A model generated the notes under the pieces. It worked only from the letters and a program-made list of their open reading frames with translations, ran no database searches and was not told the DNA's origin. A stretch of DNA of 21,001 bases, taken from positions 1 through 21,001 of the forward strand of contig CAYZXN010000179.1 in assembly GCA_964482425.1 (NCBI GenBank), given 5' to 3'. Below are positions 14,597 to 21,001 of this stretch, piece after piece. The number at the start of each line of letters is the position of its first letter. The first letter of the stretch is position 1. Made by a program: the position numbers and the translations under genes. Origin of the DNA: WHTF01 sp964482425. GTDB taxonomy: Bacteria; Desulfobacterota; Binatia; UBA9968.

Positions 14597-15613
14597 ATGG
14601 AGAGCAGAGAAATTAGTCGCAACGAAATTGCGTCGCTTATGGAGCGCATCCTCTATGAGGTGAAGAAGGTTATCGTCGGCCAGGATTATTTTCTTGAGCG
14701 CGTGCTGGTCGCCGTTCTGGCGCAGGGACACTTGCTGGTCGAGGGCGTCCCAGGGCTGGCCAAGACCCTCACGGTCAAGACCCTCGCTAGAACGATTCGC
14801 GGTTCATTCAAGAGGATTCAATTCACGCCGGATCTCGTTCCGGCGGATCTGGTGGGGACGCGCATTTACAATCAGAAAACCGGCGACTTCATGACCGCTC
14901 TAGGTCCGGTCTTCACCCATCTTCTTCTTGCCGACGAGATCAACCGGGCGCCGGCAAAAGTGCAAAGCGCGTTGCTCGAGGTCATGCAGGAACGTCAGGT
15001 CACGATCGCCGGTGAAAGCCACCGCGTTCCCGAGCCGTTCCTGGTGATGGCCACGCAGAACCCGATCGAGACCGAGGGGACGTACCCGCTACCGGAAGCC
15101 CAGGTCGATCGTTTCATGATGAAGGTGCTGGTGGGATATCCAACTGAGGAAGAGGAGTTCGTCATCGTTGCAAGAGTGACCGGTCTTCCCAACGACGTCG
15201 TCCCGGTGGCCACCACGGAGCAGCTGAGCACGCTCCAGCGCGAGTGCCAGAGCGGGTATGTGGATCCGTCGCTCATGCAATACGCCGTACGGCTCGCTTC
15301 GGCTACGCGCGATCCCGAGCGTTACGGCGTCTCCGAGCTTGCAAAGTTCATATCATTCGGAGCGAGCCCGCGAGCCTCCATTCATCTCATCGAGGGCGCA
15401 CGGGCATTGGCGTTTCTGCGCGGACGCGGCTACGTTTTGCCCGAAGATGTGACCGATCTTGTGGCCGATGTATTCAGGCACCGGATCGTGCTGACGTATG
15501 AAGCGCTCGCTGAGGGGATCACGGCGGATCAACTGGTTCAACGGGTCATGCAGCACATACCGGCTCCCGACAGGCCGCTGGAAACCCATGTCAAGCTCGG
15601 CGCAAGCTCTTGA
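14597..15613 (+). CDS. MoxR-family AAA+ ATPase
   Basis: This is a cytoplasmic AAA+ ATPase of the MoxR family, 338 residues, with chaperone-like functions in assembling or activating partner complexes. Walker A is GVPGLAKT (50-57), Walker B LLLADE (109-114) with the family-typical INRAPAKVQSALLEVMQE after it, and sensor 1 is MATQNPIETEG (151-161). The conserved PLPEAQVDRFMMK (with the arginine-finger region) and the C-terminal helical lid (GASPRASIHLIEGARALAFL, seen in part) follow. A good ribosome-binding site, GGAAGG, lies about 10 nt before the ATG. It is flanked by the HtrA-like protease and by DUF58 and VWA genes; MoxR, DUF58 and VWA proteins are well-known genomic partners. The partner substrate in this organism cannot be inferred. 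Confidence 0.96.
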   Translation: MESREISRNEIASLMERILYEVKKVIVGQDYFLERVLVAVLAQGHLLVEGVPGLAKTLTVKTLARTIRGSFKRIQFTPDLVPADLVGTRIYNQKTGDFMTALGPVFTHLLLADEINRAPAKVQSALLEVMQERQVTIAGESHRVPEPFLVMATQNPIETEGTYPLPEAQVDRFMMKVLVGYPTEEEEFVIVARVTGLPNDVVPVATTEQLSTLQRECQSGYVDPSLMQYAVRLASATRDPERYGVSELAKFISFGASPRASIHLIEGARALAFLRGRGYVLPEDVTDLVADVFRHRIVLTYEALAEGITADQLVQRVMQHIPAPDRPLETHVKLGASS

Positions 15614-15740
15614 ATTTGTCGCGGCGCTTGGCCGGTCGTCCGGCGCAAAGGCTTCGGCGCCGCCGTATGATTTGGACATCTTGAACGGATGAACTTCACA
15701 GACGGTTTGAACGGGTTGTAATCGTCAGGACAATCGACTT

Positions 15741-16742
15741 ATGAATCCTTTTCACCAACCGGCTCGGGTGAACCCGGGCGCTTCCAGCGGTCCCGTGGCT
15801 CGTGGCTCCGGAGCCGAGAACATCCTGCGGCGCCTGGAATGGACCGTCATCCGTCGCCTGGACGGGCTGCTGCATGGCGATTACCGGACGCTGTTTCGCG
15901 GTTTCGGTCTAGATCTGGCCGATTTGCGGGAATATCAGTACTACGACGACGTCCGTTACATTGATTGGAACGTCACGGCGCGCCTGCAGACGCCGCATGT
16001 CAGAGTGTACAACGAAGACCGCGAAGTGACGGCATGGTTCCTTCTCGATCTCAGCCCGTCTGTCGATTTCGGTTCACGGGTTAAAAAAAGCTCGGTGTCC
16101 ACCGAATTCGTCACGGTGCTGGCGCGGCTTCTTACGCGCCACGGCAATCGTATCGGCGCACTATTCTACGGCGACAGTGTCGATACCGTGATTCCGGCGC
16201 GGAGCGGCCGGCGCCACGTGCTCCATATCCTCCACAAAATACTTTCCCGGCCGGCGCGGCTCAGTAATGGCGCAACCAACCTGCGCGATTTGCTGCAGAC
16301 CGCTTTTCGGGTCATGCAGAGACGATCGCTTGTGTTCATTGTGTCGGATTTTATCAGCCAGCCCGGGTGGAGCCAGCCGTTGGCGCATTTGGCGCGGCGC
16401 CATGAGGTCGTTGCCGTACGGCTCTATGACGCCTTGGAGATGGAGTTGCCCGACCTTGGGCTCCTGGTCATGCAGGATACCGAGACCGGCGAGCAATTGT
16501 TCGTCGATACCCATGATCGGGCATTCAGAAAGCGGTTTGCTGCGGCGGCTGAACGGCGCGAGAACGACCTTCGATCGGCCTTCAGTCAGGCCGGCGTGGA
16601 TACTCTGGAGTTATCCACCCAGGATAATCTTGTCGATGCGATACTGCGATTCGCCGACCTACGCAAGCAACGCAGCCAGTTGGCCGCGGGCGGAAGCCTG
16701 CCGAATCATCTGAGAGGGAGCCATGACTTTTCTATGGCCTGA
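15741..16742 (+). CDS. DUF58 domain protein, MoxR partner
   Basis: This 333-residue protein has the DUF58 core: GDYRTLFRGFGLDLADLREY (46-65), YYDDVRYIDWNVTARL (67-82), then VYNEDREVTAWFLLDLSPS (89-107). DLSPS at 103-107 resembles a VWA-like metal site (DxSxS). The C-terminal half has the alpha/beta pattern of that fold (RSLVFIVSDFI; HEVVAVRLYDALEMELPDLG). No membrane helix is evident. It starts 127 nt after the MoxR gene, with AGGA 10 nt before the ATG, and its end overlaps the following VWA gene by 20 nt. DUF58 proteins are regularly encoded next to MoxR ATPases and are presumed to work with them, but the biochemical role is not established. Confidence 0.94.
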   Translation: MNPFHQPARVNPGASSGPVARGSGAENILRRLEWTVIRRLDGLLHGDYRTLFRGFGLDLADLREYQYYDDVRYIDWNVTARLQTPHVRVYNEDREVTAWFLLDLSPSVDFGSRVKKSSVSTEFVTVLARLLTRHGNRIGALFYGDSVDTVIPARSGRRHVLHILHKILSRPARLSNGATNLRDLLQTAFRVMQRRSLVFIVSDFISQPGWSQPLAHLARRHEVVAVRLYDALEMELPDLGLLVMQDTETGEQLFVDTHDRAFRKRFAAAAERRENDLRSAFSQAGVDTLELSTQDNLVDAILRFADLRKQRSQLAAGGSLPNHLRGSHDFSMA

Positions 16743-17766
16743 GATGCTCTTGCTTCTCGTGACCTTGCCGGCGCTGGTTGCCGCATATGTGTATCTGTTG
16801 CGCCGGAAGAATAAGGCTGCGCTAAGTTACGCCAGCTTGAATATAGTGAAGGAAGCCATGGACGCGAGGCAGAAATGGCGCCGTCACATCCCTCCGCTGC
16901 TTTTTCTGGTGGCGCTGACAGCCATGATGGTCGCGATGGCCCGTCCTGCCGCCATGGTCACTTTACCGTCGCAACAACGCACCATCATTCTCGCGATGGA
17001 CGTCTCGGGCAGCATGCGCGCTACTGACGTTGAGCCCACGCGCCTTGCCGCCGCTCAGGCCGCCGCCAAGGCATTTGTCGCCGAGCAACCCGCAAACGTG
17101 CGGATCGGCATCGTGGCCTTCGCCGGTACGGCGTCCGTGGTACAAACACCGACCCAGAATCGCGAGGACCTGATCGCGGCCATCGATCGCTTTCAGCTGC
17201 AACGCGCCACCGCCATCGGCAGCGGTATTATCGTCTCGCTGGCGACGATCTTCCCGGAGGCGGACATCGATTTGAGCTCATTGATCTATGGGCGTAATTT
17301 CTCCCGCGGGACGCCGCTCGATAAGAGTCGCAACACGGAAAACCCGCCATTCAAGCCGGTACCGCCTGGCTCCTATGCATCCGCCGCCATTATTTTACTC
17401 ACCGACGGCCAGAGGACCACGGGCCCCGATTCGGTTGAGGCGGCCCGCATGGCAGCCGATCGCGGCGTTCGTATTTTTACGGTGGGATTCGGCACAAAAA
17501 GCGGCGACACTATTGGCTTTGAAGGATGGTCCATGCGCGTGCGCCTCGATGAAGAGACGCTCAAGACCATCGCCGACATGACGCGCGGCGAGTATTTCTA
17601 CGCCGGCAGCGCAACGGACCTGAAGAAAGTCTACGAATCCCTGAATGCCCGCCTGGTCATGGAAAAAAAAGAAACTGAGATCGGCGCACTGTTTTCCGCG
17701 GCGGCAGCCGTCATGGCGCTGGCGTCTGCGTTGCTATCGCTTTTGTGGTTCAACCGGATCTTATAG
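16723..17766 (+). CDS. BatA-like von Willebrand factor A membrane protein
   Basis: This 347-residue inner-membrane protein has two N-terminal hydrophobic helices (about 5-25 and 57-75), a soluble VWA domain, and a C-terminal helix (about 320-342). The metal-ion-dependent adhesion site is intact: DVSGS at 93-97, with TPTQNRED and ILLTDGQRTTGPD supplying the downstream positions. This order matches BatA of the Bacteroides aerotolerance-type operons, which belong to the MoxR-DUF58-VWA systems. It overlaps the DUF58 gene by 20 nt and has AGAGGGAG shortly before its ATG. No BatB, BatC, BatD or DUF4381 gene follows; the cluster ends here and a different set of genes begins after about 150 nt. The domain is likely periplasmic or cytoplasmic depending on topology, which was not determined. 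Confidence 0.94.
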   Translation: MTFLWPEMLLLLVTLPALVAAYVYLLRRKNKAALSYASLNIVKEAMDARQKWRRHIPPLLFLVALTAMMVAMARPAAMVTLPSQQRTIILAMDVSGSMRATDVEPTRLAAAQAAAKAFVAEQPANVRIGIVAFAGTASVVQTPTQNREDLIAAIDRFQLQRATAIGSGIIVSLATIFPEADIDLSSLIYGRNFSRGTPLDKSRNTENPPFKPVPPGSYASAAIILLTDGQRTTGPDSVEAARMAADRGVRIFTVGFGTKSGDTIGFEGWSMRVRLDEETLKTIADMTRGEYFYAGSATDLKKVYESLNARLVMEKKETEIGALFSAAAAVMALASALLSLLWFNRIL

Positions 17767-17814
17767 CCGCTCTTCCGCTCTGCCGTAGCTCGATCGATCT
17801 GTTCGCCGTCGCCG

Positions 17815-17837
17815 GTAGGCGCTGCGCGGCCTACTTT
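17815..17837 (+). terminator. Possible weak transcription terminator after the VWA gene
   Basis: GTAGGC (17815-17820) and GCCTAC (17829-17834) form a 6-bp stem around an 8-nt loop, followed by only three T residues. It is suitably placed about 50 nt after the VWA stop and before the next promoter. The short T-run makes it weak or possibly not functional. Confidence 0.3.
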
Positions 17838-17848
17838 CAACCAAACCC

Positions 17849-17878
17849 TTGCTGATTCTCTAACAGCGCTGCTATAAA
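17849..17878 (+). promoter_or_regulatory. Sigma-70-like promoter of the amidohydrolase gene
   Basis: TTGCTG (17849-17854) is separated by 18 nt from TATAAA (17873-17878). A start near 17885 would give a leader of about 34 nt holding a strong ribosome-binding site. Both hexamers match consensus at four or more positions. Confidence 0.5.
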
Positions 17879-17907
17879 TCGAGGCACGGGCGCTCACCCG
17901 GACGAAG

Positions 17908-17912
17908 AGGAG
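17908..17912 (+). promoter_or_regulatory. Ribosome-binding site deciding the amidohydrolase start
   Basis: AGGAG lies 6 nt before the ATG at 17919 but only 3 nt before the in-frame GTG at 17916. The spacing favours the ATG. Confidence 0.65.
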
Positions 17913-17918
17913 AACGTG

Positions 17919-18728
17919 ATGGCTTTACGTATCGGTGATTCGGAATATTACGCAATCGATGCTCATTCTCACCTGGGCAGGCGCAAGACGCCTTTAGGAC
18001 ACGGCGTGGCGAGTTTTCTCGGCGACGATTTGGTGCGCAATCTAGATGAAGCCGGTTTGGATTGCGCAGTGGCATTTCCTCTCGGAGCCTCCTACACCGA
18101 TTACTCTGAAGCTAATGAAATCATGGCGCAGGAAATGTCCAAACATCCGCAGCGGATCATCAGTTTTTGTCGCATAAACCCGAACTTCGGCCCGCAAGCA
18201 TCGGCGAAATCGCTCGACCACTGCTTGGGCGCTTTGGGGTTGAAAGGCATCAAGCTTCACCCGGAAATCGAGTTCTTCGATCCCAACGAAGCGGAGCTGA
18301 TGGAGCCGATCTACGAGGCGGCGCGGCGCTATCGCGTGCCGATTATCTTCCATACCGGCATGTCGAGCAAAGCTTCACCCGGCGTCATCGCCGAGCTGGC
18401 CGCCCGGCACAAGGACGTCCCCGTCATTCTCGGACATATGGGCGTATCCGAATATGTGAAAGTCGCGGTGGCGGTGGCCCGGCAGAACGAGAATATATTC
18501 CTGGAAACCTCCGTCGTCGGTTGGATGCCGCTTCTGCTGGAAGCGTTTCGCGGCGTCGGCACGAGCAAGATCCTGTTCGGCTCCGATCATCCGTACAATC
18601 CGTTGCCGATGGAAGTCGAGAAGATATCGAAGCACGTGGCGAAGGCGGCGAAGCTCAAAGAGGACGACCTGAAGAAGGTGTTCTCGAGCAACTTCTTATC
18701 TCTGTTGGAATGGCGGCAGAAAGACTAA
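17919..18728 (+). CDS. Amidohydrolase-family (Amidohydro_2) metal-dependent hydrolase
   Basis: This 269-residue TIM-barrel hydrolase belongs to the amidohydrolase superfamily, Amidohydro_2 branch, which includes decarboxylases such as ACMSD-like enzymes and lactonases. Metal-binding residues are visible: His16 and His18 in DAHSHLG, His145 in IIFHTGMS, His173 in VILGHMG, and Asp223 in LFGSDHPYN. GIKLHPE (110-116) is another conserved strand end in this family. There is no signal peptide, so it should act in the cytoplasm. It has its own promoter and ribosome-binding site and is followed after about 100 nt by a solute-binding protein gene. The reaction cannot be assigned from sequence; hydrolysis or decarboxylation of a small organic acid is the likeliest class. 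Confidence 0.92.
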   Translation: MALRIGDSEYYAIDAHSHLGRRKTPLGHGVASFLGDDLVRNLDEAGLDCAVAFPLGASYTDYSEANEIMAQEMSKHPQRIISFCRINPNFGPQASAKSLDHCLGALGLKGIKLHPEIEFFDPNEAELMEPIYEAARRYRVPIIFHTGMSSKASPGVIAELAARHKDVPVILGHMGVSEYVKVAVAVARQNENIFLETSVVGWMPLLLEAFRGVGTSKILFGSDHPYNPLPMEVEKISKHVAKAAKLKEDDLKKVFSSNFLSLLEWRQKD

Positions 18729-18829
18729 GGGCTTAAATCGCCGCGCAGAACCGAACCGTTTTGCTGGCTTCCGGTAGGACGCAGAACAAATATGTTTGAG
18801 ATGGTGCGGTGAAGTCTGGAGGGTGTTAA

Positions 18830-19846
18830 ATGCATCGATTGATAGAGCGACGTCGAGCCGCTACATTAGTGGCGCCATCGGCAGTTTTGCTGTGGATGTT
18901 TTTGAGTTTCAGCGCCGGATTATTCAAGGCGCAGGCCGCCGAAATGCCCGCGCTGCGCGCCAACTATGCAGCTTTTAGCGGCGCGTTCGCGCCTTTGTGG
19001 ATCGCGGCGGACAAAGGGTTATTCAAAAAGCACGGCCTGAACGTCGATATACGCTACATCGCTCCTGCGACAGCCACCCAAGCGCTTCTCGCGAAAAACC
19101 TCGACATCATCAATCCGGGCGGTGAAATCGTCGAGGCGGGACTGAACGGCGAACCGGTGGTTTATATCGCCGGAATTCTCAATCGAGCCGTTATGTCGAT
19201 TTATGCAAAACCCGAGATCGCCTCGATGGCCGATCTAAAAGGTAAAGTGCTGGGCGTCACTGTGCCGGGCGCAACCACCGACTTTGCCGCGCGCGTTTTA
19301 CTCCAGCAGGCGGGTTTGATCCCGGGCAAAGATGTCAAATTGCTCTATCTGAAAGGCATGGTCGAAATCCTCGCGGGCATAAACCAGGGGCACGCAGTTG
19401 CCGGAATTTTTACGGCACCGACAACCTTAAAGGCCCGAAGTGCAGGCCTCAAAGAACTGGTCAATGTCACCGAGAAGAATATTCCGATGGTTCATGCCGG
19501 GCTTGCCACCACCCGCGACTATCTGCGGGCGAACCCTGATCAGGCGCGGCGCTTTCTGCAGGCTTATCTCGAAGGAATCAAAATCGCCAAAACCGAACCG
19601 GATCTGGCCAAACAAGTAATCGGCAAATACACCAAAACGACCGATCCCGACGATCTGGAAGATTCCTATCAGGCGTTCTTACCGGCGTGGGAGCGGTTGC
19701 CGCTCGTGCCGGCCGCAGCCGTCCAAACCTTGCTTGATTTCGCCAAGCATCCTGCCGCCAAAACAGCTAAACCGGAAACGTTGATCGATAATTCCATACT
19801 GATAGAGCTCGGTAAGTCTGGATTTGTCGATAAGCTTTATAAGTAG
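18830..19846 (+). CDS. NMT1/SsuA-like ABC transporter solute-binding protein
   Basis: This 338-residue exported protein has a long signal peptide: arginines at positions 3-9, a hydrophobic core, and probable cleavage after AQA at about residue 36. The mature part begins with the family-typical LRANYAAFSGAFAPLWIAADKG and GLFKKHGLNVDIRYI (seen in shorter pieces), then ALLAKNLDIINPGGEIVEAGL. That is the periplasmic-binding fold of NMT1/THI5, TauA and SsuA proteins. A strong ribosome-binding site, GGAGGG (18818-18823), precedes the ATG by 6 nt. No ATPase or permease gene is visible within the window, so it is an orphan and may use a transporter encoded elsewhere. The ligand is unknown; relatives bind sulfonates, nitrate or pyrimidine precursors. 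Confidence 0.93.
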   Translation: MHRLIERRRAATLVAPSAVLLWMFLSFSAGLFKAQAAEMPALRANYAAFSGAFAPLWIAADKGLFKKHGLNVDIRYIAPATATQALLAKNLDIINPGGEIVEAGLNGEPVVYIAGILNRAVMSIYAKPEIASMADLKGKVLGVTVPGATTDFAARVLLQQAGLIPGKDVKLLYLKGMVEILAGINQGHAVAGIFTAPTTLKARSAGLKELVNVTEKNIPMVHAGLATTRDYLRANPDQARRFLQAYLEGIKIAKTEPDLAKQVIGKYTKTTDPDDLEDSYQAFLPAWERLPLVPAAAVQTLLDFAKHPAAKTAKPETLIDNSILIELGKSGFVDKLYK

Positions 19847-19886
19847 GCTTGTTCAAGGTATTTGTAGCGCTTATCGCAACGGCTCC

Positions 19887-20624
19887 ATGGTCACTCCAGC
19901 AAAAATTGACATCGGACTTTTATCGCCGGCGACGCCCGACCGGCCTCACTTCAGGAGCCTCGAACGGATGTTACCGCCGGAGATTTCCCTCGTTCATGAA
20001 GGGCTCGGCTTGCTGCAAAGTTCTTATCGGGATCTCGAAGGAAAGACCGGCGAAATCACCTCGCGTGCCGCGGATTTCGTACGGAGGAACGAGGTCCATG
20101 GACTGATCATCACCGGAGGCTTCGTAACTCTGTTCAATCCAGACCTGGAAGCCCAGGTCGCCGAAGCGATCCGCATTCCGGTCACCGGCGCAATTTCATC
20201 GGTCAGCGCCGCACTTCGAGCGTTCTCGGTGACGAGATTGATGCTTGTGACGCCTTTCACTGCTGATATGAACAAGATCATCGAAAAGCATTTGAGTGAC
20301 CTCGGCTTTACAGTTTTCTTCGGCCCTTCTTTTGATAGAAACCGAAAACCTGGAGCGGGCGTCGACATCTCTCCCGACGAACTCTTGCGCAGCGTGGAAG
20401 AAAGCTGGCGGCGCAATCCGGCAACCGAGGCCATTTATTTTCAAGGCGCCACCCTCGACCCGTTAACGATCATTCAACGGCTCGAGGACAGGCTCGGCGT
20501 TCCCGTTATCGCGAGCAATCCGGCAATGTTATGGAACATCTTGTCGAAGCTTGGTGTCAAATTGCCGATTCAGGGCTATGGTAAACTGCTATCGTCCTGG
20601 CCGGTCAGCGTCACTCGATCCTGA
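19887..20624 (+). CDS. Asp/Glu racemase / maleate isomerase-fold protein lacking catalytic cysteines
   Basis: This 245-residue protein resembles the Asp/Glu-racemase, maleate isomerase and arylmalonate decarboxylase superfamily: KIDIGLLSP at the start, LIITGGFVTLF after the first half, IPVTGAISSVSAALRAF, LMLVTPFTADMN, and IYFQGATLDPL near the second active-site position, then GVPVIASNPAMLWNIL. Members normally use one or two cysteines; here the second position is Gln186 and no cysteine is found anywhere from residue 1 to the end. The start is uncertain. A TTG at 19824 would overlap the solute-binding protein gene by 23 nt. I prefer the ATG at 19887 because homology appears to begin there, though its ribosome-binding site is poor. 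It follows the solute-binding protein gene closely and may share its transcript. Reaction unknown. Confidence 0.85.
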   Translation: MVTPAKIDIGLLSPATPDRPHFRSLERMLPPEISLVHEGLGLLQSSYRDLEGKTGEITSRAADFVRRNEVHGLIITGGFVTLFNPDLEAQVAEAIRIPVTGAISSVSAALRAFSVTRLMLVTPFTADMNKIIEKHLSDLGFTVFFGPSFDRNRKPGAGVDISPDELLRSVEESWRRNPATEAIYFQGATLDPLTIIQRLEDRLGVPVIASNPAMLWNILSKLGVKLPIQGYGKLLSSWPVSVTRS

Positions 20625-20702
20625 TTGGGCGGACTGCTTTGGCGCCGGCTGTTTTCGCAGTCAGCAGTTTACCCTTAAGAAAGCCGTTTCTCAGAAAACA
20701 CG

Positions 20703-21001
20703 ATGAAAGCCGCGAAGCTTTTCAAACTCTTCGGGCTAATCATCTTTTGCCTTGCGGCTTACCTCCTGTATCGTGCGCTGCGCTGGTATAGTCCCGAAGA
20801 GATACTCCAATCGATTCGCGCCATTTCTCTGCCGCGTCTCACCTTGGCCGTGCTGTTCGTGGCGGGCAGCTACTTCTCACTAACGCTTTTCGACGCTCTC
20901 GCGGTCCGCTATGTCGGAGCCAAGCTTCCGTATCGCAGAATCGCACTAGCTTCCTTTTCCGCCCTATCGGTGGGTCACACGCTCGGCCTGGCCGCTTTGA
21001 G
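20703..21001 (+). CDS. YbhN/MprF-type (LPG synthase transmembrane) integral membrane protein, 5' part only
   Basis: An open frame runs from the ATG at 20703 off the window end, giving about 99 residues. It begins MKAAKLFKLFGLIIFCLAAY with a first transmembrane helix, then WYSPEEILQSIRAISL, a second hydrophobic helix, and DALAVRYVGAKLPYRRIALASF followed by GHTLGLAAL (the longer stretch includes the family hallmark DALAxRYVG). This pattern is seen in YbhN and the flippase-like N-terminal region of MprF lysylphosphatidylglycerol synthases. The gene is cut by the window edge, so it is not known whether it carries the cytoplasmic aminoacyl-transfer domain. It lies 78 nt after the racemase-like gene, and the ribosome-binding site is weak. 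Confidence 0.8.
   Translation, partial: MKAAKLFKLFGLIIFCLAAYLLYRALRWYSPEEILQSIRAISLPRLTLAVLFVAGSYFSLTLFDALAVRYVGAKLPYRRIALASFSALSVGHTLGLAAL

Noticed and set aside
20703..21001. Resemblance to the E. coli ybhN to ybhG neighbourhood, since YbhN-like and YbhGFSR-like genes both occur in the window
   Set aside because: They are about 14 kb apart, on opposite strands and separated by unrelated genes, so shared synteny is not supported.

Overview
The window looks like a chromosomal segment from a Gram-negative, moderately GC-rich bacterium. It encodes outer-membrane efflux machinery, an RND pump and two lipoproteins with lipoboxes. Three things recall uncultured Deltaproteobacteria-like lineages such as Binatota, Rokubacteria or NC10: an orphan NMT1-type solute-binding protein beside an amidohydrolase, an Asp/Glu-racemase-fold protein, and a small helix-turn-helix-like protein in an efflux operon. 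That placement is an inference from gene content only.

Left part, minus strand (about 95-7540): a CecR/YbhGFSR-like multidrug ABC exporter operon. In transcription order it reads a TetR regulator with a promoter and overlapping inverted repeat, an HlyD/YbhG adaptor, a double-ATPase YbhF-like protein, two ABC-2 permeases, and a NodT-type outer-membrane lipoprotein. The adaptor, ATPase and permease genes are linked by short stop/start overlaps.

Middle part, minus strand (about 7692-13220): an RND efflux operon. It reads a second TetR gene, a small uncharacterised protein, an RND adaptor lipoprotein and an MdtB/MdtC-like RND pump. Two operator-like inverted repeats share the half-site CTCACTAA. 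One lies inside the tetR promoter, and the other lies just upstream of the small gene that opens the efflux operon. This operon has no outer-membrane gene of its own, so the NodT-like protein of the neighbouring operon may serve both exporters.

Right part, plus strand (13621-17766), after a 436-bp intergenic region: a membrane-anchored HtrA-like protease, a MoxR AAA+ ATPase, a DUF58 protein and a BatA-like von Willebrand A membrane protein. MoxR, DUF58 and VWA proteins are commonly encoded together and are thought to act as a chaperone or envelope-maturation system.

Far right, plus strand (17873-21001): an amidohydrolase with a good promoter and ribosome-binding site, an exported NMT1/SsuA-like solute-binding protein with no permease or ATPase nearby, an Asp/Glu-racemase-fold protein that contains no cysteine, and the 5' end of a YbhN/MprF-type integral membrane protein cut by the window edge. 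No RNA genes, insertion sequences or CRISPR arrays were seen.
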